Of a stretch of 5,754 nucleotides of DNA, positions 1 to 5,311 are shown piece after piece; position 1 is the stretch's first letter; every line of letters begins with the position of its first letter. The position numbers and the translations under genes were made by a program. The notes beneath the pieces were generated by a model, which saw nothing but the letters and a program-made list of their open reading frames with translations, was not told where the DNA came from and did not search any database. The DNA lies in contig JACZSI010000115.1 in NCBI GenBank assembly GCA_022574265.1, positions 1-5,754 on the forward strand, written 5' to 3'. This stretch comes from Chloroflexota bacterium (lineage in GTDB: Bacteria > Chloroflexota > Dehalococcoidia > Lucifugimonadales > Australimonadaceae).

Positions 1-206
1 AGGACGAGCTCGATGCCGGGCGAGACCTCGAGAAGCGTCGCCGTGGGGGGCTCGCCACCGGTCACGTCGCCCAGCATCGAGAAGACCGCGGCGAGGAGGA
101 TCGCCGCACCGGCGACGGGCCAGGCGTCGCGCACGTTCGGCCAGCGCCCGGACGCCGCGACGGCCAGCGCGACGACGAGGGGGATGGCGACGGCGTACGC
201 GGGCAT
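1..206 (-). CDS. Second MrpD/NuoN-like proton-translocating subunit, N-terminal part only
   Basis: The minus-strand frame opens with ATG at 206 and stays open to the left edge (68 codons plus two bases). It begins MPAYAVAIPLVVALAVA, a hydrophobic first membrane helix, then a short basic loop SGRWPNVRDAW, a second helix AGAAILLAAVFSML, and an acidic stretch leading to SPGIELVL. A helix, a basic loop with R/N, a second helix and then a G-I-E-L strand-like segment before the conserved core is how MrpD, NuoN and NuoM-type antiporter subunits usually begin. The start shares one base with the mrpD stop (TGATG), and GGAG lies about 11 bases upstream, so it is coupled to mrpD. Its conserved lysine and glutamate core would lie outside the window, so the family call rests on the N-terminus and context. 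It could be a second MrpD or an MbxH'-like subunit. The gene is cut by the window edge, not visibly broken. Confidence 0.72.
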   Translation of the reverse strand, partial: MPAYAVAIPLVVALAVAASGRWPNVRDAWPVAGAAILLAAVFSMLGDVTGGEPPTATLLEVSPGIELV

Positions 207-1696
207 CAGACGCCGGGCTCCAGCACGCGCGTGACGATGACGACGTTGAGCAGGCCGAGCACGACCGTCGCGAGCCCGAGCGCCAGCGCCGGCCAGACGA
301 CGTCGGCTGGCGACTCGCCCGCCTCTTGTACCGCTGCCGCGGGGGGCGCATCGGGCGCCGCGCCTGCCACGAGGGGCACCGGATGCAGATACGCGCGCTC
401 GAGCACGCGGAAGAGGTACACGGCCGTCATCAGGCTTGAGCCCAGCACCACGACCGCCACGAGCCACTGCCCGTCCTGGAGGCCGGCCTGGGCCATGTAC
501 CACTTGCTGAAGAAGCCGGCGGTCGGCGGGATGCCGACCATCGAGACGGCGCCGAGGGTGAACGCGGCCATCGTCAGCGGCATGCGGCGTCCGATGCCCG
601 CCAGGCCGCCGACGCTCGATGAGCCGGTGGCGAGGCGCACCGACGCGACGCTCGAGAACAGCGCCGCCTTCATGACGGCGTGGTTCATGACGTGCAGCAG
701 CGCGGCGACGAGCGCCAGCGGCGTGCCGATGCCGAGCCCGACCGCGATCATCGCCAGATTCGCGATGCTGCTGTACGCCAGCATGCGGCGCAGGTCCGTC
801 TGCGCCATCGCGGCCACGGAGCCGAGCACGATGCCGGCGAGCCCCAGCACGAGCAGCGCGTCCGCGACGGGGACGGCGTCGCGCAGATAGCCGTCGGGGA
901 AGACGCTCAGGAACATACGCAGCATCGCGTACGCGCCGACCTTCGTCATGACGGGCGCGATGAGCGTGTTCACGGACGACGGTGCGTGCGTGTACGCATC
1001 GGGCAGCCACAGGTGCAGCGGGACGAGCGCCATCTTCAGCCCAAGCCCGGTGAAGATGAGCACCGCGCCCGCCTGCACCGCGCGCCCCGAGGAATCCGCC
1101 TCCAGGATGCTGAGCACGTCGGCCATGTTCAGCGTGCCGGTGGCGAAGTACACGAAGCCGACGCCGAGCAGGTAGAGCGCGCCGCCGATGGTGCCGAGCA
1201 CGAGGTACCGGAACCCGGCCACCATGCCGGCGCGACCGCCCATGAACACCAGCGCGTAGGCCGCGAGCGACGATATCTCCAGGAACACGAACAGGTTGAA
1301 GAGGTCCCCCGTGACCACCATGCCCGTGAGCCCAGCGAGCAGCAGCAGGACGAGCCCGTAGAAGGGGCCGAGCCGGTCGCCCGCCTCGCGGACCGCCCAG
1401 CGCCGCGTCCCGACGATGACCAGCAGCGAGACGCTCGTCACGACGACGCTCACGTATGCCGCGACGTGGTCGACGACGTACTCGATACCCAGCGGCGGCG
1501 CCCAGCCGCCCAGCGCGTAGGACATCGGGCCGTCGTCCAGCACGGCGGCGAGCGCGAGCGCGGAGGCCGTCGCCGACGCCGCGACCGCGGCCAGCGTCAG
1601 CGGGAAAGCGGCGCCCGGCCGCGCGAGGGCCACGACGGGGACGACGAGCGCCATCACCAGCAGCGGCAGGGGGATCAGGATCGGCAGTTGGTCCAT
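206..1696 (-). CDS. mrpD: Cation/proton antiporter subunit D (MrpD/MnhD)
   Basis: This 496-residue protein has the normal family length and about 14 hydrophobic helices. It belongs to the proton-conducting membrane family shared with complex I NuoL/M/N and moves protons across the membrane in the Mrp complex. Family core residues are visible: E140 in LFVFLEIS, equivalent to the essential helix-5 glutamate; K221 in GLKMALVPLHLWLPDAY; the APSSV segment (238-242); K252 in MTKVGAYAMLRM; H335 and K343 in LLHVMNHAVMKAALF; and GIPPTAGFFSKW (388-399). Near the C-terminus an Ala/Pro-rich loop (about 444-465) precedes the last helix. ATG at 1696 lies two bases after the mrpC stop and has only a weak upstream AGG, so translation probably depends on coupling. 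Its stop shares a base with the next gene's ATG at 206. All key residues are intact, so an active subunit is expected. Whether it serves an antiporter or a redox-linked complex cannot be told from this gene. Confidence 0.95.
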   Translation of the reverse strand: MDQLPILIPLPLLVMALVVPVVALARPGAAFPLTLAAVAASATASALALAAVLDDGPMSYALGGWAPPLGIEYVVDHVAAYVSVVVTSVSLLVIVGTRRWAVREAGDRLGPFYGLVLLLLAGLTGMVVTGDLFNLFVFLEISSLAAYALVFMGGRAGMVAGFRYLVLGTIGGALYLLGVGFVYFATGTLNMADVLSILEADSSGRAVQAGAVLIFTGLGLKMALVPLHLWLPDAYTHAPSSVNTLIAPVMTKVGAYAMLRMFLSVFPDGYLRDAVPVADALLVLGLAGIVLGSVAAMAQTDLRRMLAYSSIANLAMIAVGLGIGTPLALVAALLHVMNHAVMKAALFSSVASVRLATGSSSVGGLAGIGRRMPLTMAAFTLGAVSMVGIPPTAGFFSKWYMAQAGLQDGQWLVAVVVLGSSLMTAVYLFRVLERAYLHPVPLVAGAAPDAPPAAAVQEAGESPADVVWPALALGLATVVLGLLNVVIVTRVLEPGV

Positions 1697-1698
1697 GC

Positions 1699-2070
1699 CT
1701 ATCGCCGGACCTGCTCCAGCAGGGATTCCTCGTCGAGCGTGCCGAACTCCTCACGGATGCGCACCAAGAAGGCGAGCGCGACGCCCGTGATCGCCACGCC
1801 CACCACGATCGCCGTGAGCATGAGCACGTGGGGGAGCGGGTTCACGAAGTCCTCGGCGCGCGCCACGGCGCCCTCCTCGAACAGGATGGGGACGGACGCG
1901 CCCTCGCGCAGACTGCCCGCGATGAAGAACAGGATGATGGCCGACTGCAGGATGTTCATCCCGATGAGCTTCTTGACGAGGCTCCGCTTGGCGATCATGC
2001 CGTATAGCCCGATCACGATGAGCGCTGCCGTGGCCCAGTACGGGAAGCGTGCCGCGATCTCTTCAATCAT
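1699..2070 (-). CDS. mrpC: Cation/proton antiporter subunit C (MrpC/MnhC, NuoK-like)
   Basis: This 123-residue membrane protein has three helices (about 12-26, 33-52, 80-103) and is homologous to NuoK of complex I. Typical MrpC features are GLYGMIAKRSLVKKLIGMNI (21-40), a hydrophobic stretch with N39 and Q42, and NPLPHVLMLTAIVVG (77-91), the family's signature NPLP/DPLP...LTAIVIG segment. A charged tail, REEFGTLDEESLLEQVRR, follows. The frame is open for a further 74 codons upstream, but that part is low-complexity Ser/Arg sequence antisense in character to mrpB and is not credible. ATG at 2070 gives the expected N-terminus, with GGAG about 10 bases upstream. It overlaps the mrpB stop by eight bases, so coupling with mrpB is likely. 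The size fits MrpC (about 110-120 residues). In Mrp complexes MrpC sits next to MrpD and is needed for assembly or transport. Confidence 0.93.
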   Translation of the reverse strand: MIEEIAARFPYWATAALIVIGLYGMIAKRSLVKKLIGMNILQSAIILFFIAGSLREGASVPILFEEGAVARAEDFVNPLPHVLMLTAIVVGVAITGVALAFLVRIREEFGTLDEESLLEQVRR

Positions 2071-2521
2071 CGGTGAACCGCTCCGTGAGGTGGTCGTAGA
2101 GGATGACGAGCACGCTGAAGACGCCGATGAAGATGCCGACCTCGACGATGAAGATGCCCATCGCGCGGTTCGTCCGCTCGTGCCCCGCGACGGCGTTGAA
2201 CCACTCCACCGGCAGGGCGGCGTAGTCGAGGAAGTTGACGCCCGCGAGCAGCGGCACGATCCCCGCGAGCACGTAGATGCCGATGCCGGCACTCGCGAGC
2301 CAGAGGAGGACGCGCGTCGAGATGCGGCGCTCCCCGTGCTCGCTGCCGGTGGTCAGCCGCGCGAGCACCAGGCCCGCGGCCACGATCGCTCCGGCCTGGA
2401 AGCCGCCGCCGGGGCTCGCCTCGCCGTGGACCAGCACGTAGACGCCGAACACGAAGATGAACGGCACGAGCAGCACGCGCACGACGAAGTTCAAGATGAT
2501 GCTGTCGTGCTGCTCCGTCAT
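2063..2521 (-). CDS. mrpB: Cation/proton antiporter subunit B (MrpB/MnhB domain)
   Basis: This 152-residue membrane protein has four helices (about 8-30, 41-57, 70-92, 119-142). The hallmark is HGEASPGGGFQAGAI (32-46), matching the HG...PGGGFQGG motif that identifies the MnhB family (MbhF in archaeal hydrogenase clusters). The last helix, MGIFIVEVGIFIGVFSVLVIL, is also typical, and the protein is of ordinary length. ATG at 2521 overlaps the upstream stop as ATGA, with GGAG nine bases upstream. Its own stop overlaps mrpC by eight bases. MrpB is a small structural subunit beside the MrpA C-terminal module, and here it directly follows the two genes that replace that module. No missing motif or frameshift is seen. 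The alternative name MbhF is equally valid if the operon turns out to serve a hydrogenase-type complex. Confidence 0.94.
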   Translation of the reverse strand: MTEQHDSIILNFVVRVLLVPFIFVFGVYVLVHGEASPGGGFQAGAIVAAGLVLARLTTGSEHGERRISTRVLLWLASAGIGIYVLAGIVPLLAGVNFLDYAALPVEWFNAVAGHERTNRAMGIFIVEVGIFIGVFSVLVILYDHLTERFTDD

Positions 2522-2820
2522 CGCTCGTTGCTCCGGCCGCTATCCCTGGGCCGCGCGCCGCGCATGAGGACGAGCAGCACGGCGAGCCCGGCCGTGAAGA
2601 CGACCAGCGTCTCGCCGAGCGTGTCGTAGCCGCGCACGTCGGCCAGCACCGCGGTCACGATGTTCGGGATCTCGATGTCGCGCTCCGTGACCTCCACGAG
2701 CTCCGGCGAGAGGTGGAGGTTCGCCGGCGCGTCCGGGTCCCCGCGGTCCGGCAGGTCAGCGGAGACGTAGATCAGGAGCGCCGCCAGCGGGAGCAGGAGC
2801 GCGGCCGTCAGCCACTTCAA
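2518..2820 (-). CDS. MbhE-like subunit (equivalent to the MrpA extreme C-terminal segment)
   Basis: This 100-residue protein has an N-terminal helix (LTAALLLPLAALLIYVSADL), a polar middle (21-54) and a second helix (about 73-87). The stretch PNIVTAVLADVRGYDTLGET (52-71) matches the N-[IV]-V-x(4)-DxRG[FY]DTLGE motif at the C-terminus of MrpA and in MbhE proteins, where it precedes the last helix. The start is TTG at 2820: it gives the expected length, overlaps the DUF4040 stop as TTGA, and has a full GGAGGT seven bases upstream. No in-frame ATG fits; the frame is open further upstream, but that part lies antisense-like inside the DUF4040 gene with Arg-rich low-complexity sequence. In MrpA this segment lies next to the DUF4040-like helices, and here it is a free-standing gene. 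It probably completes the lateral part of the complex next to MrpB. The last 13 residues are a polar Arg-rich tail. Family call firm; detailed function inferred from homologous complexes. Confidence 0.88.
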   Translation of the reverse strand: MKWLTAALLLPLAALLIYVSADLPDRGDPDAPANLHLSPELVEVTERDIEIPNIVTAVLADVRGYDTLGETLVVFTAGLAVLLVLMRGARPRDSGRSNER

Positions 2821-3062
2821 TCGACCGACCTCCGGTGCATGAGGCTGATGGCGCCGATGAAGAGCACGCCCGTGATGCCGGCACCGAGCGCGGCCTCGGT
2901 GAACGCGACGTCCACGGCGCCCATCATCGCGAGGAGCGCCGCGGCCATGAAGCTGTAGACCGAGAGCGCCGCGACCGCCGCGATGAGATCGCGCAGCTGC
3001 AGCGCGACGATGGCGCTGACGACCAGCAGTCCGAACAGCGCTAGCTCGAGCTCCCAGACCAT
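2817..3062 (-). CDS. DUF4040 / MbhD-like membrane subunit (MrpA C-terminal domain as a separate gene)
   Basis: This 81-residue protein has three hydrophobic helices (about 5-22, 27-47, 57-75). The core GAVDVAFTEAALGAGITGVLF (48-68), with D51 and E57, is the DUF4040 signature: an acidic [PV]-D-[VL]-A-[LF]-T-[EQ] segment that also occurs in the C-terminal part of MrpA and in MbhD. It corresponds to complex I NuoJ-like helices beside the antiporter subunits. ATG at 3062 shares its A with the mrpG stop (TGATG) and gives the usual start, MVWELELALFGLL; a longer reading to 3101 would add an implausible Ala/Gly/Cys leader overlapping mrpG. No strong ribosome site is seen, only a G-run, so coupling to mrpG is likely. 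It overlaps the following MbhE-like gene by four bases. Together these two genes supply what is fused in classical MrpA. Confidence 0.9.
   Translation of the reverse strand: MVWELELALFGLLVVSAIVALQLRDLIAAVAALSVYSFMAAALLAMMGAVDVAFTEAALGAGITGVLFIGAISLMHRRSVD
2828..2833 (-). promoter_or_regulatory. Shine-Dalgarno site deciding the TTG start of the MbhE-like gene
   Basis: On the minus strand GGAGGT lies exactly seven bases before TTG at 2820. It is inside the end of the DUF4040 gene. It is the strongest ribosome site in the operon, supports the TTG start, and suggests this subunit is initiated independently as well as by coupling through the TTGA overlap. Confidence 0.75.
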
Positions 3063-3379
3063 CAGCCGTTGCCCCCCGCACCCGGCCGCGGCCGCCGCCA
3101 CGGCATGAGGCCCGAGCGGACGGCGGAGCGGGTCAGCACGTGCGCGGCCACCGGGTTCGTGATGAGCACGAACAGCGCGATCAGCCCCAGCTTGAGGCTC
3201 GTCTGGTCGAAGCCCTGGTGTGCGATGAGGCCCAGGAGCACGAGCGTGATGCCGAGCGTCTCGGACTTCGACACGGAGTGGACGCGCGAGAAGAAGTCGG
3301 GCAGCCGCACGAGTCCGATGGCGGTGACCGCCATGAAGAACAGCCCGAGTCCGAGCAGCACCGTGCCGGCGATGCTCAT
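3062..3379 (-). CDS. mrpG: Cation/proton antiporter subunit G (MrpG/MnhG)
   Basis: This 105-residue protein has three helices (about 3-23, 42-54, 62-80). The motif RLPDFFSRVHSVSKSETLGITLVLLG (25-50) is the MnhG signature, usually RLPDfytRlHaatK...tLG; R25, P27, D28, R32, H34, K38 and G43 are visible. The conserved ITNPVAAHVL segment (73-82) follows, and a basic Pro/Gly-rich tail ends the protein. ATG at 3379 is preceded by GGAGG four bases upstream and overlaps the mrpF stop as ATGA. The frame runs open a further 127 codons upstream, but that part is Arg-rich shadow of mrpF/mrpE and is rejected. MrpG is a small essential subunit near MrpE and MrpF; its precise role in transport is not settled. 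Equivalent to MbhC. Confidence 0.93.
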   Translation of the reverse strand: MSIAGTVLLGLGLFFMAVTAIGLVRLPDFFSRVHSVSKSETLGITLVLLGLIAHQGFDQTSLKLGLIALFVLITNPVAAHVLTRSAVRSGLMPWRRPRPGAGGNG

Positions 3380-3648
3380 GCGTCCTCCGCGGGGTGGGCT
3401 TCGAGGTACTTGCCCGCGGCCACCGCGCCGATGAAGTTCAAGAGCGCGTAGGCGAGCGCCAGGTCCACGAAAGCCTCCGGCCGCTCGAAGATGAAGCCGG
3501 TCAGCGCCAGCAGCACGATCGCGTTCGTCCCCACCGCGCCCGCCGCCAGGAGCCGGTCGTAGACGGTCCGGCCGGCGACGATGCGGTAGAAGCCAGCGGC
3601 GCTGATAGCGACCACGATGGCGGCTCCGAGCGTGAAGACGTCGGTCAC
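3376..3648 (-). CDS. mrpF: Cation/proton antiporter subunit F (MrpF/MnhF)
   Basis: This 90-residue protein has three helices (about 5-24, 36-53, 62-80). Family landmarks are RIVAGRTVYDRLLA (22-35), matching the R...GPT..DR.lA pattern with D31 and R32; the second helix GTNAIVLLAL; D62 in VDLALAYALLNFIGAVAAGKYLE (61-83), with the ALLNF and KYLE elements typical of MnhF. The start is GTG at 3648, overlapping the mrpE stop as GTGA, with AGGTG about eight bases upstream. Normal length. MrpF is one of the small subunits (with E and G) that flank the MrpA side of the complex; in some bacteria it has been tied to bile-salt or cation efflux. Equivalent to MbhB. No anomaly apart from the non-ATG start. 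Confidence 0.93.
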   Translation of the reverse strand: MTDVFTLGAAIVVAISAAGFYRIVAGRTVYDRLLAAGAVGTNAIVLLALTGFIFERPEAFVDLALAYALLNFIGAVAAGKYLEAHPAEDA

Positions 3649-4268
3649 CGCGGCACCTGGTCCGGCTCAAGGATGTCGGAGAGCGCAACGGCCGCGGGCG
3701 CCGTCTCCTCGAAGACGGCCGCGATCTTGCGCTGGATGCCGCCCTCGGCGAGGCCCTCACGGGAGCGGCGCGAGAGGCAGTGGACGACGAAGACGCCGTT
3801 GGATGCGTCCACCGTCACGGTGCCCGGCGTGAGCGTGATGGACTGCGCCAGCAGCACCTGGCCGCGCTCCGAGCCCAGCGTCGTGTCGAAGCGCACGAGC
3901 GTCGGGTCGATGGGCAGCCGCGGGTGCAGGACGAGCCAGGCGACGTAGGCGTTGGCCACGACGATCTCGTAGGCGAGCCAAGGGAGGTAGGCCGCGAAGC
4001 GCACGATGGTCCGGAGGAGCCACGCGATGCTGCTCGGCGCGGGCGTGAAGCGACCCTCGTGCGTGCCGCGGAACAGCAGCTCGGAGACGGCGACGCCACC
4101 CACGGCGGTGAGGGCGCCCGCGGCGAGGAACTCGACCGCGAGCTCGCCGGAGAGCGCCAGCCAGAGCCCGAAGAGCGCCGTGGCCTGCGCGACGCGGCGG
4201 ACGATGGGGCGCCTCCAGCCTGAGCCCGACATCGGGCCTGAGACGGGTCGGGTCGGTGGGGTCTGCAT
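3645..4268 (-). CDS. mrpE: Cation/proton antiporter subunit E (MrpE/MnhE)
   Basis: First gene of the operon, 207 residues as read from ATG at 4268. After a polar, Pro/Arg-rich leader (1-25) come hydrophobic helices (about 28-66 as a hairpin, 82-114), then a soluble C-terminal domain. AQSITLTPGTVTVDASNGVFVVHCL (141-165) is the MnhE signature (p..s.s.TLTPGT..v), and the PRLPIDPTLVRFDTTL (116-131) segment before it is also typical. Family members are usually about 160-170 residues, so the leader is an extension or the start is further in: M13 at 4232 is an alternative. A GAGG about 10 bases upstream favours the longer start, and a small hairpin (GCCCGA/TCGGGC arms) covers the M13 codon. It overlaps mrpF by four bases. 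Equivalent to MbhA. MrpE supports assembly and full activity of the antiporter. Family confident, exact start not. Confidence 0.9.
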   Translation of the reverse strand: MQTPPTRPVSGPMSGSGWRRPIVRRVAQATALFGLWLALSGELAVEFLAAGALTAVGGVAVSELLFRGTHEGRFTPAPSSIAWLLRTIVRFAAYLPWLAYEIVVANAYVAWLVLHPRLPIDPTLVRFDTTLGSERGQVLLAQSITLTPGTVTVDASNGVFVVHCLSRRSREGLAEGGIQRKIAAVFEETAPAAVALSDILEPDQVPR

Positions 4269-4324
4269 GGGGCCGCATCCTCGCGTGCGCCTCGACGGGC
4301 GCCGCCTTATCGGGTGCGGGTTCG

Positions 4325-4354
4325 ATTATGCTTACGGTGGGCACGCAATGTAAG
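4325..4354 (-). promoter_or_regulatory. Candidate sigma-70-type promoter of the mrp operon
   Basis: Read on the minus strand, CTTACA (4354-4349, four of six matches to TTGACA) is followed by an 18-base spacer and CATAAT (4330-4325, five of six matches to TATAAT). AT-rich hexamers are scarce in this GC-rich sequence, which makes the -10 match notable. Transcription would begin near 4318, leaving about 50 bases of leader before mrpE. The element sits in the only intergenic gap upstream of the operon. Seen: hexamers and spacing. Inferred: activity. Confidence 0.45.
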
Positions 4355-4356
4355 CA
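4329..4356. repeat. Inverted repeat in the divergent promoter region (possible operator)
   Basis: Perfect 7-base arms TGCTTAC (4329-4335) and GTAAGCA (4350-4356) are separated by 14 bases. The centre (about 4342) is 28 bases upstream of the plus-strand gene and 74 bases upstream of mrpE. The right arm overlaps the predicted -35 and the left arm touches the predicted -10 of the minus-strand promoter. This placement fits a dimeric regulator controlling one or both divergent genes. No regulator gene is present in the window. Confidence 0.4.
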
Positions 4357-4370
4357 CCTGGAGCGGCAGG

Positions 4371-5177
4371 ATGGCCCTCACGTTCGATATCGGTGACGCC
4401 GACCGGCCCAAAGGCCATGCCATCGTCTACTTCGTGTCGCCCACCACGTCCGAGGTGATCGCCACGTACGTCCTGATCCTGCCCATCCCGATGGACATCG
4501 GGAAGTACCTGCCGCCGCTCCTCGCAGCACAGCTGGGAGGCATGGCGGGCGAGGCGTTGGGCGAGGGCATGGGCAGCTTCGCGGCTCCTCCCATGCCGGA
4601 GTCCGTCGAGAGCGTCGGCTTCCTCCGCGAGCTTGCGAGCCTCCGCGGAGACGACCTGGTCTCCGGCGGCAGCGTCGTGCTTGGCGACCCAGCCGCCGCG
4701 ATGCACGAGACGGCCGAGGCCGTCCAGGAGTACCAGCGCCTCTACCGCGCCTACGCCGACGCGGCCGGCCCGCCACCGGACGTGCCACGAGCGCTGGATG
4801 CCGAGGGCTCGGCCGCGGGACCGGCCGACGTGCAGCGCGTGCTGTACGAGCTCATGACCGAGCGCGACCGCCTCGGCGAGCTCTCGAAGCTCGTCGGCGC
4901 GATGCGCTTCGCCACCGGCGGCGCCGATGCCGCGCTGGTCGAAGAGACCGAGGCTGGGCTCGAGGCGCTGGAGCAGCTGCTGCCGGAGCACTACTGGATC
5001 GCGAAGGTGCGCGCGGCGGCCCGCGACGCCTCGGACGCTGGCGCGCTGCTGGCGCAGGTGTACGTGGACCGCGCCTACAAGCTGGCGGACGAGGACTTCG
5101 CCGCCGTCGAGCTGCTGGAGAAGCGCATCGTCGACCTCACGGCCGACGCGCCGCCGTCCCAGGACATGCGGGGGTAG
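4371..5177 (+). CDS. Unrecognised protein, 268 residues, divergent from the mrp operon
   Basis: I do not recognise this family. ATG at 4371 is chosen because GGAG lies seven bases upstream (4360-4363) and because the frame upstream (from 4314) overlaps the promoter gap and adds an Arg-rich leader. The N-terminal part (1-62) looks like a folded domain: RPKGHAIVYFVSPTTSEVI, then IATYVLILPIPMDIGKYLPPLL with two beta-strand-like runs and a hydrophobic segment, then a Gly/Met-rich stretch. A linker with PPMPE (73-77) leads to a region rich in acidic and Ala/Leu residues (about 85-260) predicted to be mostly helical, with heptad-like leucines around 155-205 and 245-257. No signal peptide is evident, and no clear membrane helix beyond the short IATYVLILPIP run. 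No catalytic motif, metal site or nucleotide-binding loop was found. Base composition matches its neighbours, so no transfer signal. It is transcribed away from mrpE and converges on polA. A cytoplasmic structural or adaptor role is possible but unproven. Confidence 0.8.
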   Translation: MALTFDIGDADRPKGHAIVYFVSPTTSEVIATYVLILPIPMDIGKYLPPLLAAQLGGMAGEALGEGMGSFAAPPMPESVESVGFLRELASLRGDDLVSGGSVVLGDPAAAMHETAEAVQEYQRLYRAYADAAGPPPDVPRALDAEGSAAGPADVQRVLYELMTERDRLGELSKLVGAMRFATGGADAALVEETEAGLEALEQLLPEHYWIAKVRAAARDASDAGALLAQVYVDRAYKLADEDFAAVELLEKRIVDLTADAPPSQDMRG

Positions 5178-5180
5178 GAA

Positions 5181-5194
5181 CCCGCTATAGCGGG
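5181..5194 (+). terminator. Palindrome just after the unknown gene, possible weak terminator
   Basis: CCCGCTATAGCGGG is a perfect 14-base palindrome beginning three bases after the stop codon at 5175-5177. It folds as a 5-bp GC stem with a TATA loop. There is no downstream T-run, only AGTTGG, so it is not a canonical intrinsic terminator; it may stabilise the 3' end or be a repeat fragment. Confidence 0.3.
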
Positions 5195-5233
5195 AGTTGG
5201 TGGCCCGCCACCCTTTCGACCATCCCCCCGGCC

Positions 5234-5252
5234 CCTTTCCTCGCCAGGAAGG
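5234..5252. repeat. Small imperfect hairpin next to a Shine-Dalgarno-like sequence
   Basis: TTCCT (5237-5241) pairs with AGGAA (5246-5250) across a CGCC loop; after a one-base bulge CC (5234-5235) pairs with GG (5251-5252). It runs into AAGGAGGTGAT (5249-5259), a perfect complement of the 3' end of bacterial 16S rRNA, but no start codon follows at a usable distance. It is probably part of an intergenic repeat mosaic. Confidence 0.35.
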
Positions 5253-5269
5253 AGGTGATAAAGCCAGAT

Positions 5270-5287
5270 ACGGGGGACACCCCCCGT
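5270..5287. repeat. GC-rich hairpin in the intergenic mosaic
   Basis: ACGGGGG (5270-5276) and CCCCCGT (5281-5287) form a perfect 7-bp stem with an ACAC loop. A second possible stem, GCCCC/GGGGC, lies just downstream (5288-5303). No T-run follows on either strand. It could slow or pause transcription between the convergent genes, or be a dispersed intergenic repeat unit. Confidence 0.45.
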
Positions 5288-5311
5288 GCCCCCGGCAAAG
5301 GGGCTCTGCCT

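Noticed and set aside
680..2629. Very long plus-strand open frame (649 codons) antisense to mrpD, mrpC and mrpB
   Set aside because: Its translation is almost only R, H, D, E, Q, A and V, as expected opposite GC-rich membrane-protein genes. It has no family features, and the minus strand carries unmistakable Mrp motifs.
4304..4332. Plus-strand promoter for the unknown gene with TATGCT as -10
   Set aside because: The -10 match is four of six and no convincing -35 lies at 16-18 bases; kept only as a remark in the divergent-region finding.
3757..4344. Minus-strand frame of 195 codons overlapping mrpE
   Set aside because: It is an Arg/Ala/Pro-rich shadow in another frame of mrpE; mrpE carries the TLTPGT signature and the proper junction with mrpF.
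5246..5265. Possible 16S rRNA 3'-end remnant on the minus strand
   Set aside because: The resemblance is limited to about 20 bases around the anti-SD sequence; the preceding bases do not resemble 16S helix 45, so no rRNA gene fragment is called.
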